NCBI RefSeq assembly: GCF_008638345.1
Contig: NZ_VTVA01000003.1
Location: 219,007 to 283,006, forward strand
DNA: 64,000 nucleotides
Direction of reading: 5' to 3'
From: Pseudomonas saliphila
Lineage (GTDB): Bacteria; Pseudomonadota; Gammaproteobacteria; Pseudomonadales; Pseudomonadaceae
Both the position numbers and the translations under genes were made by a program. The notes below the pieces were generated by a model, which saw nothing but the letters and a program-made list of their open reading frames with translations, was not told where the DNA came from and searched no databases. This document shows, piece after piece, positions 36,766 through 45,205 of the stretch. How positions within the stretch are numbered: the first letter of the stretch is position 1; each line of letters begins with the position of its first letter.

Positions 36766-36773
36766 GCCGCAGG

Positions 36774-37601
36774 CTATTTGGCCTGGTAGACGATCCCTGG
36801 ACTGCACTGCACCATCTGATACAGCTCGGGCAAGCCGTTCAAGGCTTCGGAAGCGCCCAACATCAGATAACCGCCGGGTTTCAGAGTGGCGTGGATGCGT
36901 TTGAGGATGTCTTTCTTGCGCTCAGCCGAGAAGTAAATAAGCACGTTACGACAGAACACGATGTCGAACTTGCCCAGGATTGCATAGCTTTCAAGAAGGT
37001 TCAGGGAGCGAAACTCAACGCGACTGCGAATCGGGGATTTGACCACCCATCGCCCCGGCGCAGGGTGATCGAAATAGCGCACTAGCCGATCCTGCGCGAG
37101 CCCCCTGCCAATCGACAGGCTGTCGTATTCAGCGTTCTTGGCTGCCGTCAAAATTCCGCCGGACAGGTCGGTAGCAACAATGCTTGCGCCCGCGCGCAGC
37201 TGGCTCGGGTTGCTGCGCTCGAATTCATCGATCGCCATACTCAGCGAATAGGGCTCCTGCCCTGAAGAGCAGGCAGCCGACCAGATGCGCAGCCGCTGTC
37301 CCGGATTGGCCTTGATAAAATCAGGTATCAGACGGTTCTTCAGCACTTCGAAGGGGTAACCATCACGAAACCACAGGGTTTCATTGGTCGTCATCGCGTC
37401 GATGACCAGCTCTTTCAGCCCCCCTCGAGGCTGATTCTGAATACGCTGAACCAGTTCGCCGAGATGTTTGATGCCTTGCTGCTCCATCAATCGATTCAGA
37501 CGGCTGGCAACCAGGTACTGTTTGTTATCACCCAGAACGATGCCGCAGGACTTCTCGAGGAAATCACGAAACTGCTGGAAATGCTGCTGTTCAGACGTCA
37601 A
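36774..37601 (-). CDS. cheR: Chemotaxis protein methyltransferase CheR
   Basis: This 275 aa enzyme methylates glutamates on chemoreceptors using S-adenosylmethionine. It shows the N-terminal helical domain and VIDAMTTNETLWFRDGYPFE, RIWSAACSSGQEPYSLSMAI (SAM motif), IVATDLSGGILTAAKNAEYD, FDIVFCRNVLIYFSAERKKD and LKPGGYLMLGASEAL. It closely resembles the CheR encoded with cheV upstream of flgB in other Pseudomonas. The start appears to be TTG (37601), with GAGG seven bases upstream; no in-frame ATG fits better. It follows cheV by 32 bases. Confidence 0.95.
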   Translation of the reverse strand: MTSEQQHFQQFRDFLEKSCGIVLGDNKQYLVASRLNRLMEQQGIKHLGELVQRIQNQPRGGLKELVIDAMTTNETLWFRDGYPFEVLKNRLIPDFIKANPGQRLRIWSAACSSGQEPYSLSMAIDEFERSNPSQLRAGASIVATDLSGGILTAAKNAEYDSLSIGRGLAQDRLVRYFDHPAPGRWVVKSPIRSRVEFRSLNLLESYAILGKFDIVFCRNVLIYFSAERKKDILKRIHATLKPGGYLMLGASEALNGLPELYQMVQCSPGIVYQAK

Positions 37602-37633
37602 AGATCTGCCTCATTGTATGCTCAGGTACTCCA

Positions 37634-38572
37634 TCAAACTGGACCACCGCGCGGCGCGTGCAGCCTGTCGATAACCAGACGGGCAAGCTCATCCGGTTTG
37701 AATTTTGCGAGAAAATCATCCGCTCCAACCTTTTTGACCATCGCCTGATTGAAAACGCCGGACAATGACGTATGCAAAGTGACGTGCAAATTCTTCAGCC
37801 GCGGATCATTGCGAACCTCAGCGGTGAGGGTATACCCGTCCATCTCTGGCATTTCAATGTCCGAAATCATCATCAGTAGATGCTGGGACACGTCTTCGCC
37901 GGTATCCGCCAAGGCTTTAAGCCAATCCAGCGCCTGACGCCCGTCATTCAGCGTGACTATTTCAACGCCTATCTCCTGCAGACAACGCGACACCTGCTTT
38001 CGTGCCACCGCTGAATCGTCAACAATCAATACCTTACGGGAAACGGCCGCAGCGTGGGCGCGCTCATCAATCACGCCGGCGCTGACATTCTCCTGCAGGG
38101 GCACGACCTCAGCCAGAATCCGCTCAACATCGATAATCTCTACCAGGCGATCTTCGACCCGAGTCACCGCGGTCAGATAGTGATCGCGACCACTGCCCCG
38201 GGGCGGCGGGTGGATCTCGGACCAGTTCATATTGACGATACGTTCGACGCCGCTGACCAGAAACCCCTGAACCCGATAATTGTACTCGGTGATGATGACG
38301 AAAGTGTTCGCCAGATCGCCCAACCCGGGGCCACCGATGGCCTTGCGCAGGTCAATGATCGGCAAGGTTCCGCCGCGGATATGCGCAACGCCACGCACCA
38401 CCGGATTCAGTTTCGGCAACACGGTCAATTTGGGGCATTGCAGGATTTCTTTGACCTTGAAAACGTTGATGCCGTACAGCTGATTGCCCGCCAGACGGAA
38501 CAGCAGCAATTCGAGGCGATTCTCACCAACCAGCTGCGTGCGCTGGTTGACCGAGTCCATTACGCCAGCCAT
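37634..38572 (-). CDS. cheV: Chemotaxis coupling/receiver protein CheV
   Basis: This 312 aa hybrid protein has an N-terminal CheW domain (about 18-165, ELLLFRLAGNQLYGINVFKV; LPKLNPVVRGVAHIRGGTLP) and a C-terminal receiver domain (about 180-305, KVLIVDDSAVARKQV) with D238 in SDIEMPEMDGY. It links chemoreceptors to CheA and is thought to act in adaptation. The ATG at 38572 has AGGAG seven bases upstream; the longer GTG start is unlikely. It forms an operon with cheR and is divergent from flgA, with a sigma-28-like promoter upstream. Confidence 0.95.
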   Translation of the reverse strand: MAGVMDSVNQRTQLVGENRLELLLFRLAGNQLYGINVFKVKEILQCPKLTVLPKLNPVVRGVAHIRGGTLPIIDLRKAIGGPGLGDLANTFVIITEYNYRVQGFLVSGVERIVNMNWSEIHPPPRGSGRDHYLTAVTRVEDRLVEIIDVERILAEVVPLQENVSAGVIDERAHAAAVSRKVLIVDDSAVARKQVSRCLQEIGVEIVTLNDGRQALDWLKALADTGEDVSQHLLMMISDIEMPEMDGYTLTAEVRNDPRLKNLHVTLHTSLSGVFNQAMVKKVGADDFLAKFKPDELARLVIDRLHAPRGGPV

Positions 38573-38607
38573 GGGGTGACTCCTCACTTTAAAGGATGCG
38601 ACTTAGG

Positions 38608-38634
38608 GGTGCGGCACATTTCTTGCTGCCTTGA
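38608..38634 (-). promoter_or_regulatory. Candidate sigma-28 (FliA) promoter of cheV-cheR
   Basis: The minus strand has TCAAG, 14 bases, then GCCG (TCAAGGCA-N11-GCCGCACC), the spacing of FliA promoters in Pseudomonas. The -10 half matches only its GCCG core. Position 36 bases before the cheV start fits. Confidence 0.5.
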
Positions 38635-38684
38635 GGCAATGCGACATAAACCCGGCGCCACCTCTATTTATCAAGGTCGATAGC

Positions 38685-39395
38685 ATGCGTTTCACTACAC
38701 ACTGCGCCGCATTGGTCATGTTCTTCTCAGCGAGTCTGTCTGCCAGCCCGCTTATAGAGCAACTTATCGGCGCCACCAGGGCTTTTCTTGAGGACGAAAT
38801 TCAAACGCATTTGCAACAGAGCACCCGTGAGGCACGCTACAGCATCGAGGTTAATCGCATGGACCCGCGTTTACGTCTGGCAATGTGTCCGGAGGAGGCT
38901 TTGAAGGCCACCCTGGAAAGCCCCTCAATACCGGTCGGGCGCGTCACGGTGCGGCTCTCGTGCGAGGGCGATGTGCGTTGGCGGCTGTTTGTACCGGCCC
39001 AGGTCAGTCTGTTTGAAGAGGTACTGGTCGCGGTGCGTCCGCTGGGGCGACAGGCGGTAGTCGGCGCCGGCGATGTTACCCTGATGGAGCGCGACACCGG
39101 CTTGCTCAATGGTGCCTATCTGACCGATCCAGGTCAGGCTGTCGGCATGCGCCTGCGCAGGCCGATTGCAGCGGACTCAGTGATCAGCCCGGTGCAGCTT
39201 GAACAGGATGAGATCGTCAAACGCGGGGACAAGGTAGTGATCAGCGCGGCGAACACTCGGATCGCAGTGAAAATGCCCGGCGAAGCCCTGGAAGGCGGCA
39301 CGTTAGGCTCACAGATACGCGTCAAGAACACCCGCTCCGGGCGCACAGTCAGCGCAAGGGTGATGGCTCCCGGCCAGGTATCGGTAGCCATGTGA
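38685..39395 (+). CDS. flgA: Flagellar P-ring assembly chaperone FlgA
   Basis: This 236 aa periplasmic protein starts with a signal peptide (MRFTTHCAALVMFFSASLSA); the upstream in-frame codons to 38631 are not needed. The C-terminal SAF-like/FlgA domain has VLVAVRPLGRQAVVGAGDVT, RLRRPIAADSVISPVQLEQD and VKRGDKVVISAANTRIAVKM, then RVKNTRSGRTVSARVMAPGQ. It assists FlgI assembly into the P ring. It is divergent from cheV and upstream of flgM. Confidence 0.95.
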   Translation: MRFTTHCAALVMFFSASLSASPLIEQLIGATRAFLEDEIQTHLQQSTREARYSIEVNRMDPRLRLAMCPEEALKATLESPSIPVGRVTVRLSCEGDVRWRLFVPAQVSLFEEVLVAVRPLGRQAVVGAGDVTLMERDTGLLNGAYLTDPGQAVGMRLRRPIAADSVISPVQLEQDEIVKRGDKVVISAANTRIAVKMPGEALEGGTLGSQIRVKNTRSGRTVSARVMAPGQVSVAM

Positions 39396-39481
39396 TACAA
39401 GGGATCAATGTGGCTATACTGCGCGATGTAAACGTATTACTACAATGCGAACCAGATCACACTGATATCACACTATTTTTC

Positions 39482-39508
39482 TAAAGGTTTCGGCGCCTCG
39501 GCCGCTAA
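39482..39508 (+). promoter_or_regulatory. Sigma-28 (FliA) promoter of flgM
   Basis: TAAAGGTT-N11-GCCGCTAA nearly equals the consensus TAAAGTTT-N11-GCCGATAA, located 37 bases before flgM. FliA-driven flgM gives the usual negative feedback by its anti-sigma factor. Confidence 0.85.
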
Positions 39509-39544
39509 AGCTATTAGCAAAGCATTCAGTCTGAGGATAAAACG

Positions 39545-39865
39545 ATGGTTATCAACTTTAACACTGCCAACGGAGCCAACAGCGCCGGACGTACCGCCCA
39601 GGCGGACGCCGCTGCGGGTAAGCGCGACGTGGCAGTGGAAAACAACGCAGCTGGCAAACCAGACGTGGATAAGTCCGCCTCAGGTGAGTCATCGGTCAAG
39701 CTGAGCGATCAGGCCCAGCAAATGAAATCGATAGAAGCACGCCTGAAAGACCTGCCAGAAGTGGACAGCGAGCGGGTAGCTCAGCTCAAGCAAGCAATTG
39801 CCGAGGGCAGCTACAAGCCGGACAGCGGCCGCATTGCCGACAAATTGCTGGGGCTTGAGGACTGA
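39545..39865 (+). CDS. flgM: Anti-sigma-28 factor FlgM
   Basis: This 106 aa protein binds FliA in the cytoplasm and is exported through the completed hook-basal body to release it. The N-terminal half is disordered-type (Asn/Ala/Gly-rich, MVINFNTANGANSAGRTAQA). The C-terminal FliA-binding part has SSVKLSDQAQQMKSIEARLK and DSERVAQLKQAIAEGSYKPD, then SGRIADKLLGLE, the conserved helix pattern. GAGGA precedes the ATG. A sigma-28 promoter lies upstream, and flgN follows after 26 bases. Confidence 0.95.
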   Translation: MVINFNTANGANSAGRTAQADAAAGKRDVAVENNAAGKPDVDKSASGESSVKLSDQAQQMKSIEARLKDLPEVDSERVAQLKQAIAEGSYKPDSGRIADKLLGLED

Positions 39866-39891
39866 AAAGCCTCGGGTCAGTGGAGACGTAG

Positions 39892-40350
39892 ATGACACTT
39901 CAGCTGTTATTCGATCAGGCCGTGAGTGACTGCGAACAGTTCGCCGAGCTGCTCGACCGGGAGCAGGAAGCGCTGATCCAGAATGACATGGTCACGCTGG
40001 AGTCACTTCTCAACAGCAAGGCTCCACTGGTGTCTGCGCTGAACAGTCACGATCAGCAGATCAATGATAAGGCGCGCGCGCTCGGCAAATCGCCTGAGCA
40101 AAGCCTCGAAGCCTTTGTCGACACGCTCGGCCCCAGCGAGCTGGTCGAAAGCTACCGAACGCTCAGAAAGCACCTCAACCGATGCCGTGATGCCAATCTG
40201 CGCAACGCGCGGCTGGTGCGCCACAGTCAGCATGCCAATAGCCATCTGCTGGATCTGTTACGCAACCAGGGCGAAGCAAGCCAGGCCGTCTATGACCGCC
40301 AGGGTCTCGCCACGCGAAGCCACTCGCAGCGTCCAATCATCAAAGCTTAA
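39892..40350 (+). CDS. flgN: Flagellar export chaperone FlgN
   Basis: This 152 aa protein is largely helical, with the FlgN-type N-terminal part LLDREQEALIQNDMVTLESL and a second helix pair (ELVESYRTLRKHLNRCRDAN). FlgN holds FlgK and FlgL before export. Its position after flgM and before flgZ matches the Pseudomonas flgMNZ arrangement, which carries much of the identification, since FlgN sequences diverge strongly. Confidence 0.9.
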   Translation: MTLQLLFDQAVSDCEQFAELLDREQEALIQNDMVTLESLLNSKAPLVSALNSHDQQINDKARALGKSPEQSLEAFVDTLGPSELVESYRTLRKHLNRCRDANLRNARLVRHSQHANSHLLDLLRNQGEASQAVYDRQGLATRSHSQRPIIKA

Positions 40351-40466
40351 GGCTTTGGGGCAACAGAAGCCGTTTAGCCGAGAACAAGGCGCGCAAGGAG
40401 TGGGTAGCTCATAGCCAGCATGCTATACAATGCTTCCTTTGCCATGCCTATTGCCGAGATTTTCCA

Positions 40467-41213
40467 GTGTCCAGCCTACTAGTGCCAGAAACCGGTCCGC
40501 AGCCGCCGAGAGAAATCCGCTCGCGCGTTGAAATGAATGCTCTGCTGAAGACTCTGCTGCAGTCCCGGGATCAGTTGATAGTCAGCTTCCCCGAACGTAG
40601 CCAGAAATTCCAGAGCTTCATCGTCGCGGTCGATCCGGGCAGCAACCAGCTCTGGATAGACGAAATGGTTCCCAAAGAGGGGGATCGATTTATCAGTGAA
40701 GGAGAATCCTTCCGAGTAGATGCCTGGCACGAGGGCGTCCATATGCGTTGGAATTGCCCCGCCGCGCAAAAGGTGATTCTGGAAGGCGCACCGGCCTACT
40801 GCGCCGCCCTCCCGGACCAGTTGATCTACCATCAGAAGCGTGGCGCGTTCAGAGCCGCGGTGCAACGGCCCCTGGAAACCGGCGTGGCATTGCAGGACGA
40901 CAGAGTCCAGCTGAACGGTCATCTGTTTGACGTATCGGCCACCGGCTGCAAGGCCATTTTTCCTGGTGATCAGACGCAGACCCTACAGCCCGGCGCCATT
41001 ATCGACAGCTGTCAGCTGGATCTTCCCGAGACTGGGCAACTGGAGCTGGCAATGGAAGTGCGCCACGTAACATATAACGAGTTTCGGGATGAGTCCCATG
41101 CGGGCTTCAGCTTCCGGCAACCCAGCCCCCAGGCTCAGCGGCAGATCGACCGGTTCGTGAATTATCTACAACGCGAAGCACGTCGGCTGGAAAAGCGCGA
41201 CGACTTGTTCTGA
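40467..41213 (+). CDS. flgZ: PilZ-domain flagellar brake protein (YcgR family)
   Basis: This 248 aa protein has an N-terminal YcgR domain (about 20-115) and a PilZ domain with both cyclic-di-GMP motifs: R-x3-R in KRGAFR (R125, R129) and D-x-S-x2-G in DVSATG (D155, S157, G160). c-di-GMP-bound FlgZ/YcgR interacts with the stator or rotor to slow swimming. The start is the GTG at 40467; starting at the ATG at 40533 would cut off part of the family N-terminus. It follows flgN by 116 bases. Confidence 0.92.
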   Translation: MSSLLVPETGPQPPREIRSRVEMNALLKTLLQSRDQLIVSFPERSQKFQSFIVAVDPGSNQLWIDEMVPKEGDRFISEGESFRVDAWHEGVHMRWNCPAAQKVILEGAPAYCAALPDQLIYHQKRGAFRAAVQRPLETGVALQDDRVQLNGHLFDVSATGCKAIFPGDQTQTLQPGAIIDSCQLDLPETGQLELAMEVRHVTYNEFRDESHAGFSFRQPSPQAQRQIDRFVNYLQREARRLEKRDDLF

Positions 41214-41446
41214 TATAGCCGAACCCATCCCCCTTGAGGGTTGGCGCGCCTGCGCTTTGGGCGCGCCTTGCCGGCTCCCTAACCCTGTCGGCGAGCGGGC
41301 GCTCACCCACCCCAGCAGTGCGCCTGCTGCGCATTCCTGGGGGTGTAGCGCGCCTGCGCTACGCCGATATCTGCGACAACACCAAGCCCCTTCGATGCGC
41401 TCGACCCGCATGCCAACCGCAGGACCAGCAGTGCGCCCTGATCAAA
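41214..41446. repeat. REP-like palindrome cluster downstream of flgZ
   Basis: This region between convergent genes has no reading frame of interest but several dyads: GGCGCGCC twice around 41242-41274, and at 41345-41362 GTAGCGC-GCCT-GCGCTAC. The latter and its flank CCTGGGGGTGTAGCGCGCCT repeat the element at 25588-25615 in the same orientation. It probably belongs to a dispersed intergenic palindrome family. Confidence 0.55.
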
Positions 41447-42766
41447 TCAACCCGGCCGATGATCTTCCTGGTCCGCATCGAGATCCGCCGTACTTGCATA
41501 GCTATCAGCCTCGTCGCGCATGTGATCATCGACAAACTGCTCCTCGACCCGCGGATCAAGTGCGGCGGAGAGTGGTGAGCTCGCCAGGTTACCTGCCGCC
41601 GGCATGTAATGGCTTGGCTCTGCCTGCAGGTGCTCGCCAGTGATACGGCTCGGGCGCACGTTGATCACCAGGAACATGCTGGAAATAGCCATGAACACAT
41701 AGAGCATTCCCGGCCCACCTACCTTCATCAACATTGAACTCATAAGAGGACCGGCACTGGCGCCCAGGCCAAAGGTCACCAGCAACATAGCCGACAGCAG
41801 CACCCGCTCTTCCGGCTCGACGTGGTCGTTTGCCAGTGCCACCGCCAGCGGGTACAGGGTAAACGCCAGCATGCCGAACAACGCCGTGAGGATCAGCAGC
41901 GCATACCCGGGCACGACCGCCAGGCCCATCACCAGGGTGACACCCGTGAGAATGATGGCGTTGAGCTGAATCATCTGGCTACGGTCGAGACGATCAGACA
42001 TCCAGCCCACCGGCCACTGGGCCAACAGGCCTGCACCAATCGCGACGGCCATGAAGATACCGACTTCAGAGGTTTCCAGACCCACGCCTGAGGCATAGAC
42101 CGGCGCCATCCCATAAAACGACCCCAGCAGCAAACCGGATACGGCAACGGTCCCCAGCGCCAGCGGTATACGACGCAGAAAAAAGCCGATGCGCAATGGC
42201 GCCGGATGCAGGGGAGCCGGGTGCAGGCTCTTGGTTACCGCTACCGGCACCAGGCATAGCGAGAAACACATGGCGACGAACAGGATATGACGGATGTTCA
42301 GATCCGGCATCAGCGTGAACACGAACTGACCCAGCATCAGACCCAGGAAGGTCACCACCATGTAGCCGGCAAACACCGTTCCACGCTGATGCGATTCGGC
42401 CTGTTCGTTGAGCCAGCTTTCCAGGACCATGTACTGGCACATCATCGCCATACCCACCAGCACCCGCAGGAACAGCCACAACTCGACGCTTTCCGACAGG
42501 GCATGGCCCAGTACTGAGGCAGTTACCACACCGGCGCTGGCCACGAATGCACGTATATGCCCCACCCTCGCGATCAACCGATGGCCTACCGAGGCGCCGC
42601 CAACCAGCCCCACGTAGTAACAGGTCATCAGCGCACCAATCCAGATCTCGCTCACCCCGCGCGCGGAGAGACTCAGACCGATGTAGGTACTCAACAGGCC
42701 GCTGCCCAGCAGCATCAACAGGGTAGCGAAATACAGGGAGGAGAAGGCAGTAAGGGCTTTGGGCAT
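41447..42766 (-). CDS. MFS transporter, YcaD-like
   Basis: This 439 aa protein has twelve membrane segments and the MFS loop motif GHRLIARVGHIRAF between helices 2 and 3. It resembles the YcaD/UPF0226-type MFS proteins of gammaproteobacteria, whose substrates are unknown. The central loop contains an in-frame duplication, LHPAPLHPAPL (about residues 186-196). The C-terminal tail after residue 375 is long, polar and acidic. It stands alone upstream of the aromatic gene cluster and its stop converges with flgZ. Confidence 0.85.
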   Translation of the reverse strand: MPKALTAFSSLYFATLLMLLGSGLLSTYIGLSLSARGVSEIWIGALMTCYYVGLVGGASVGHRLIARVGHIRAFVASAGVVTASVLGHALSESVELWLFLRVLVGMAMMCQYMVLESWLNEQAESHQRGTVFAGYMVVTFLGLMLGQFVFTLMPDLNIRHILFVAMCFSLCLVPVAVTKSLHPAPLHPAPLRIGFFLRRIPLALGTVAVSGLLLGSFYGMAPVYASGVGLETSEVGIFMAVAIGAGLLAQWPVGWMSDRLDRSQMIQLNAIILTGVTLVMGLAVVPGYALLILTALFGMLAFTLYPLAVALANDHVEPEERVLLSAMLLVTFGLGASAGPLMSSMLMKVGGPGMLYVFMAISSMFLVINVRPSRITGEHLQAEPSHYMPAAGNLASSPLSAALDPRVEEQFVDDHMRDEADSYASTADLDADQEDHRPG

Positions 42767-43074
42767 TAAAACTCCACGTACAATCCGATTAACAAGCGAG
42801 TTGGTTCAAGTGCTACAGAGGATAGCCGCTATGGTCCGGGAGTTCCCCAGACGCATGTGCTGTCCCCTATAGCTTTAACAGATTTGGTTGACGCTGAGGT
42901 TGCAGATGCCGAATCTGACGGTTCGGCATCCGAGAGCTGACAGGTCGCGAAAACCGCGCAGCTTACTGACAGTGCCGTTGCGAAGATAGCCCCCTTTGAG
43001 CCCCGCGTGCACTTTTCTGACAAAGTCCGCTATGCCGTGTTTATCAGCCGCCATACCGGCTCAGGCCGCGGTGC
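42767..43074. other. Intergenic region between MFS gene and pcaD
   Basis: This 308-base region has no supported gene. It contains a perfect hairpin at 42905-42930 (GATGCCGAA, 8-base loop, TTCGGCATC) without a T-tract, which could mark the 3' end of the pcaD transcript. A 64-codon minus-strand frame starting at a TTG was judged unlikely. Confidence 0.5.
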
Positions 43075-43863
43075 TTATTTCTTCAGAAATTCCAGCAGCG
43101 CCCGGGTGAACTCATCGCCCATCTGGACATTGGACATATGTGCCGCGTTGAATTCCACCAGCTCGGCACCTTCAATTGATGCCTGCATATAGCGTCCATG
43201 TTCTGGGGTTGTGACCTCATCACCAGTACCGGCAATAATCAACGTAGGCGCCTTGATTGTCTCAAGCTGGCCACGGAAATCGGCGTCCCTGACCGCCGCA
43301 CAGTTGCCCGCGTAACCTTCGGGCGAGGTCGCCGCCAGCATCCGGGTGATGCGCTCAACGGTCTGCGGATTGGCCTCAGCGTAATCAGGTGTAAACCACC
43401 GCGCCACCGAACCATCGCGCAGCTCACGCATGGCCTGCTCCCGGCCTTTGAGCACTGTTTCGATACGCCCGTTCCAGACTTCGTCATTGGCAATCTTCGC
43501 CGCTGTATTGCACAGGATCAGCTTGTCGAGGCGCTGGCCGGCGTTGATGCCAAGCCACTGACCAATCAGGCCACCCATCGACAGGCCGCAGAACGAGGCG
43601 CGCTCGATTTCCAGGCTATCGAGCAGCGCCAATACGTCCTGCCCAAGCTGCTCGATGCTGTAAAAGCCTTCACTGACCACAGACTTGCCATGGCCACGGG
43701 TGTCGTACCGCAGCACCTGAAATTCCCTGGTCAACGCGGGCATCTGCGCATCCCACATACCGAGATCTGTCCCGAGAGAATTGCTCAGCACCAGCACCGG
43801 CGCACCGGCCGGACCTTCGAGCTGGTAATGCATGGCGCCGTTGGCTGTGTCTACGAAAGGCAT
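43075..43863 (-). CDS. pcaD: 3-oxoadipate enol-lactonase
   Basis: This 262 aa alpha/beta hydrolase hydrolyses 3-oxoadipate enol-lactone, the product of muconolactone isomerase, to 3-oxoadipate. It shows VLSNSLGTDLGMWDAQMPAL near the oxyanion loop, RYDTRGHGKS, the nucleophile elbow CGLSMGG with S95, and the C-terminal histidine in NAAHMSNVQ. It is separated from pcaF by 136 bases containing a bidirectional terminator, so it probably has its own promoter rather than being read from pcaIJF. Confidence 0.94.
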   Translation of the reverse strand: MPFVDTANGAMHYQLEGPAGAPVLVLSNSLGTDLGMWDAQMPALTREFQVLRYDTRGHGKSVVSEGFYSIEQLGQDVLALLDSLEIERASFCGLSMGGLIGQWLGINAGQRLDKLILCNTAAKIANDEVWNGRIETVLKGREQAMRELRDGSVARWFTPDYAEANPQTVERITRMLAATSPEGYAGNCAAVRDADFRGQLETIKAPTLIIAGTGDEVTTPEHGRYMQASIEGAELVEFNAAHMSNVQMGDEFTRALLEFLKK

Positions 43864-43943
43864 AGGAAGCTCCTTGTACAGGTGAAAGATCGGTAATCGT
43901 TATTCGTCGAGTCGCCAGATCTGCAGGCTGCCCGAACGTAAAA

Positions 43944-43985
43944 CGCCCCGAACTTGATTAAGACAGTCCGGGGCGCGGTTTTTTT
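43944..43985. terminator. Bidirectional terminator between pcaF and pcaD
   Basis: CGCCCCG and CGGGGCG, extended by ACT/AGT across one mismatch, form an 11-bp stem. On the minus strand the stem is followed by TTTTACG, ending the pcaIJF message. On the plus strand it is followed by a run of seven T residues. Confidence 0.75.
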
Positions 43986-43999
43986 CACTTCAATTCAAA

Positions 44000-45205
44000 T
44001 CAGACAAGCTCAAGCGCCAGCGCGGCACCCTGCCCGACACCCACACACATGGTCGCCAGACCGCGACGGCCGCCGGATTTCTCCAGCTGATGCACGGCCG
44101 TCAGCACCAGACGCGCGCCGCTCATGCCCAGAGGATGACCCAGGGCAATGGCGCCGCCATTGGGGTTGACCTGCGGCGCATCGTCGGCCAGACCCAGATC
44201 GCGCAGTACTGCCAAGCCCTGACTGGCGAAGGCTTCGTTCAGCTCAACTACGTCGAAATCCGTTACCTGAAGCTCCAGACGTTGCAGCAGTTTGCGCACA
44301 GCCGGGACCGGCCCGTAACCCATCACTCGCGGTGCTACGCCAGCGCTGGCCATGCCCAGCACCCTTGCACGCGGTGTCAGGCCATGTTTCTTGACCGCTT
44401 CCGCGCTGGCCAGAATCAGGGCAGCCGCGCCATCGTTGACGCCAGAGGCGTTGCCAGCGGTAACTGTCTTGTCTGGACCATTGACCGGCTTGAGCTTGGC
44501 CAACGCTTCGGCCGTCGTCTGCGGACGCAGATGCTCGTCCTGCTCGACAACAGTGTCACCCTTGCGGCCCTTGATAGTGACCGGCACGATTTCGTCGGCA
44601 AAAAAACCGGCTTGCTGCGCTGCGCCGGCGCGTTGCTGGCTGCGCAGTGCGAAGGCGTCCTGATCTTCACGGGAGATGCCATACTGCTCGGCCACGTTAT
44701 CAGCGGTCTGCGGCATGGAATCCACACCGTACTGCTCTTTCATCAGCGGGTTAACGAAGCGCCAGCCGATGGTGGTGTCTTCGAGTTTCTGGCCACGGCC
44801 GAAGGCAGTATCAGATTTGCCCATGACATAGGGCGCGCGAGACATGGATTCCACACCCCCAGCAATGGCCAGTTCCATCTCGCCGCTGGCAATTGCGCGG
44901 AAGGCGGAACCGACAGCATCCATTCCCGAGGCGCACAGGCGATTCAACGTGATACCGGGAACACTTTCCGGCAGACCGGCCAGTAGCAACGCCATACGCG
45001 CGACGTTACGGTTATCTTCGCCAGCCTGGTTGGCGCAGCCCATGAATACTTCATCGACCTGAGCAGGGTCCAGCGAGGGATTGCGTTCAAGCAATGCCTT
45101 CAATGGCGCAGCGGCCAGGTCGTCTGTGCGGACGGCGGAGAGACCGCCACCGAAGCGGCCGATGGGTGTGCGTATCGCGTCACAAATAAAGACGTCGCGG
45201 CTCAT
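44000..45205 (-). CDS. pcaF: 3-oxoadipyl-CoA thiolase
   Basis: This 401 aa thiolase cleaves 3-oxoadipyl-CoA with CoA into succinyl-CoA and acetyl-CoA, the last step of the beta-ketoadipate pathway. Catalytic features are the nucleophilic cysteine in [10 protein letters not shown] (near residue 90), [23 protein letters not shown] with the histidine, and the second cysteine in [11 protein letters not shown]. The length and the [20 protein letters not shown] start match PcaF. Its start overlaps the pcaJ stop (ATGA), placing it in pcaIJF. Confidence 0.96.
   Translation of the reverse strand: MSRDVFICDAIRTPIGRFGGGLSAVRTDDLAAAPLKALLERNPSLDPAQVDEVFMGCANQAGEDNRNVARMALLLAGLPESVPGITLNRLCASGMDAVGSAFRAIASGEMELAIAGGVESMSRAPYVMGKSDTAFGRGQKLEDTTIGWRFVNPLMKEQYGVDSMPQTADNVAEQYGISREDQDAFALRSQQRAGAAQQAGFFADEIVPVTIKGRKGDTVVEQDEHLRPQTTAEALAKLKPVNGPDKTVTAGNASGVNDGAAALILASAEAVKKHGLTPRARVLGMASAGVAPRVMGYGPVPAVRKLLQRLELQVTDFDVVELNEAFASQGLAVLRDLGLADDAPQVNPNGGAIALGHPLGMSGARLVLTAVHQLEKSGGRRGLATMCVGVGQGAALALELV

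Noticed and set aside
42829..43023. 64-codon minus-strand frame with a signal-like stretch between the MFS gene and pcaD
   Set aside because: It needs a TTG start, has no clear ribosome binding site and no recognised family; kept only as a remote possibility.
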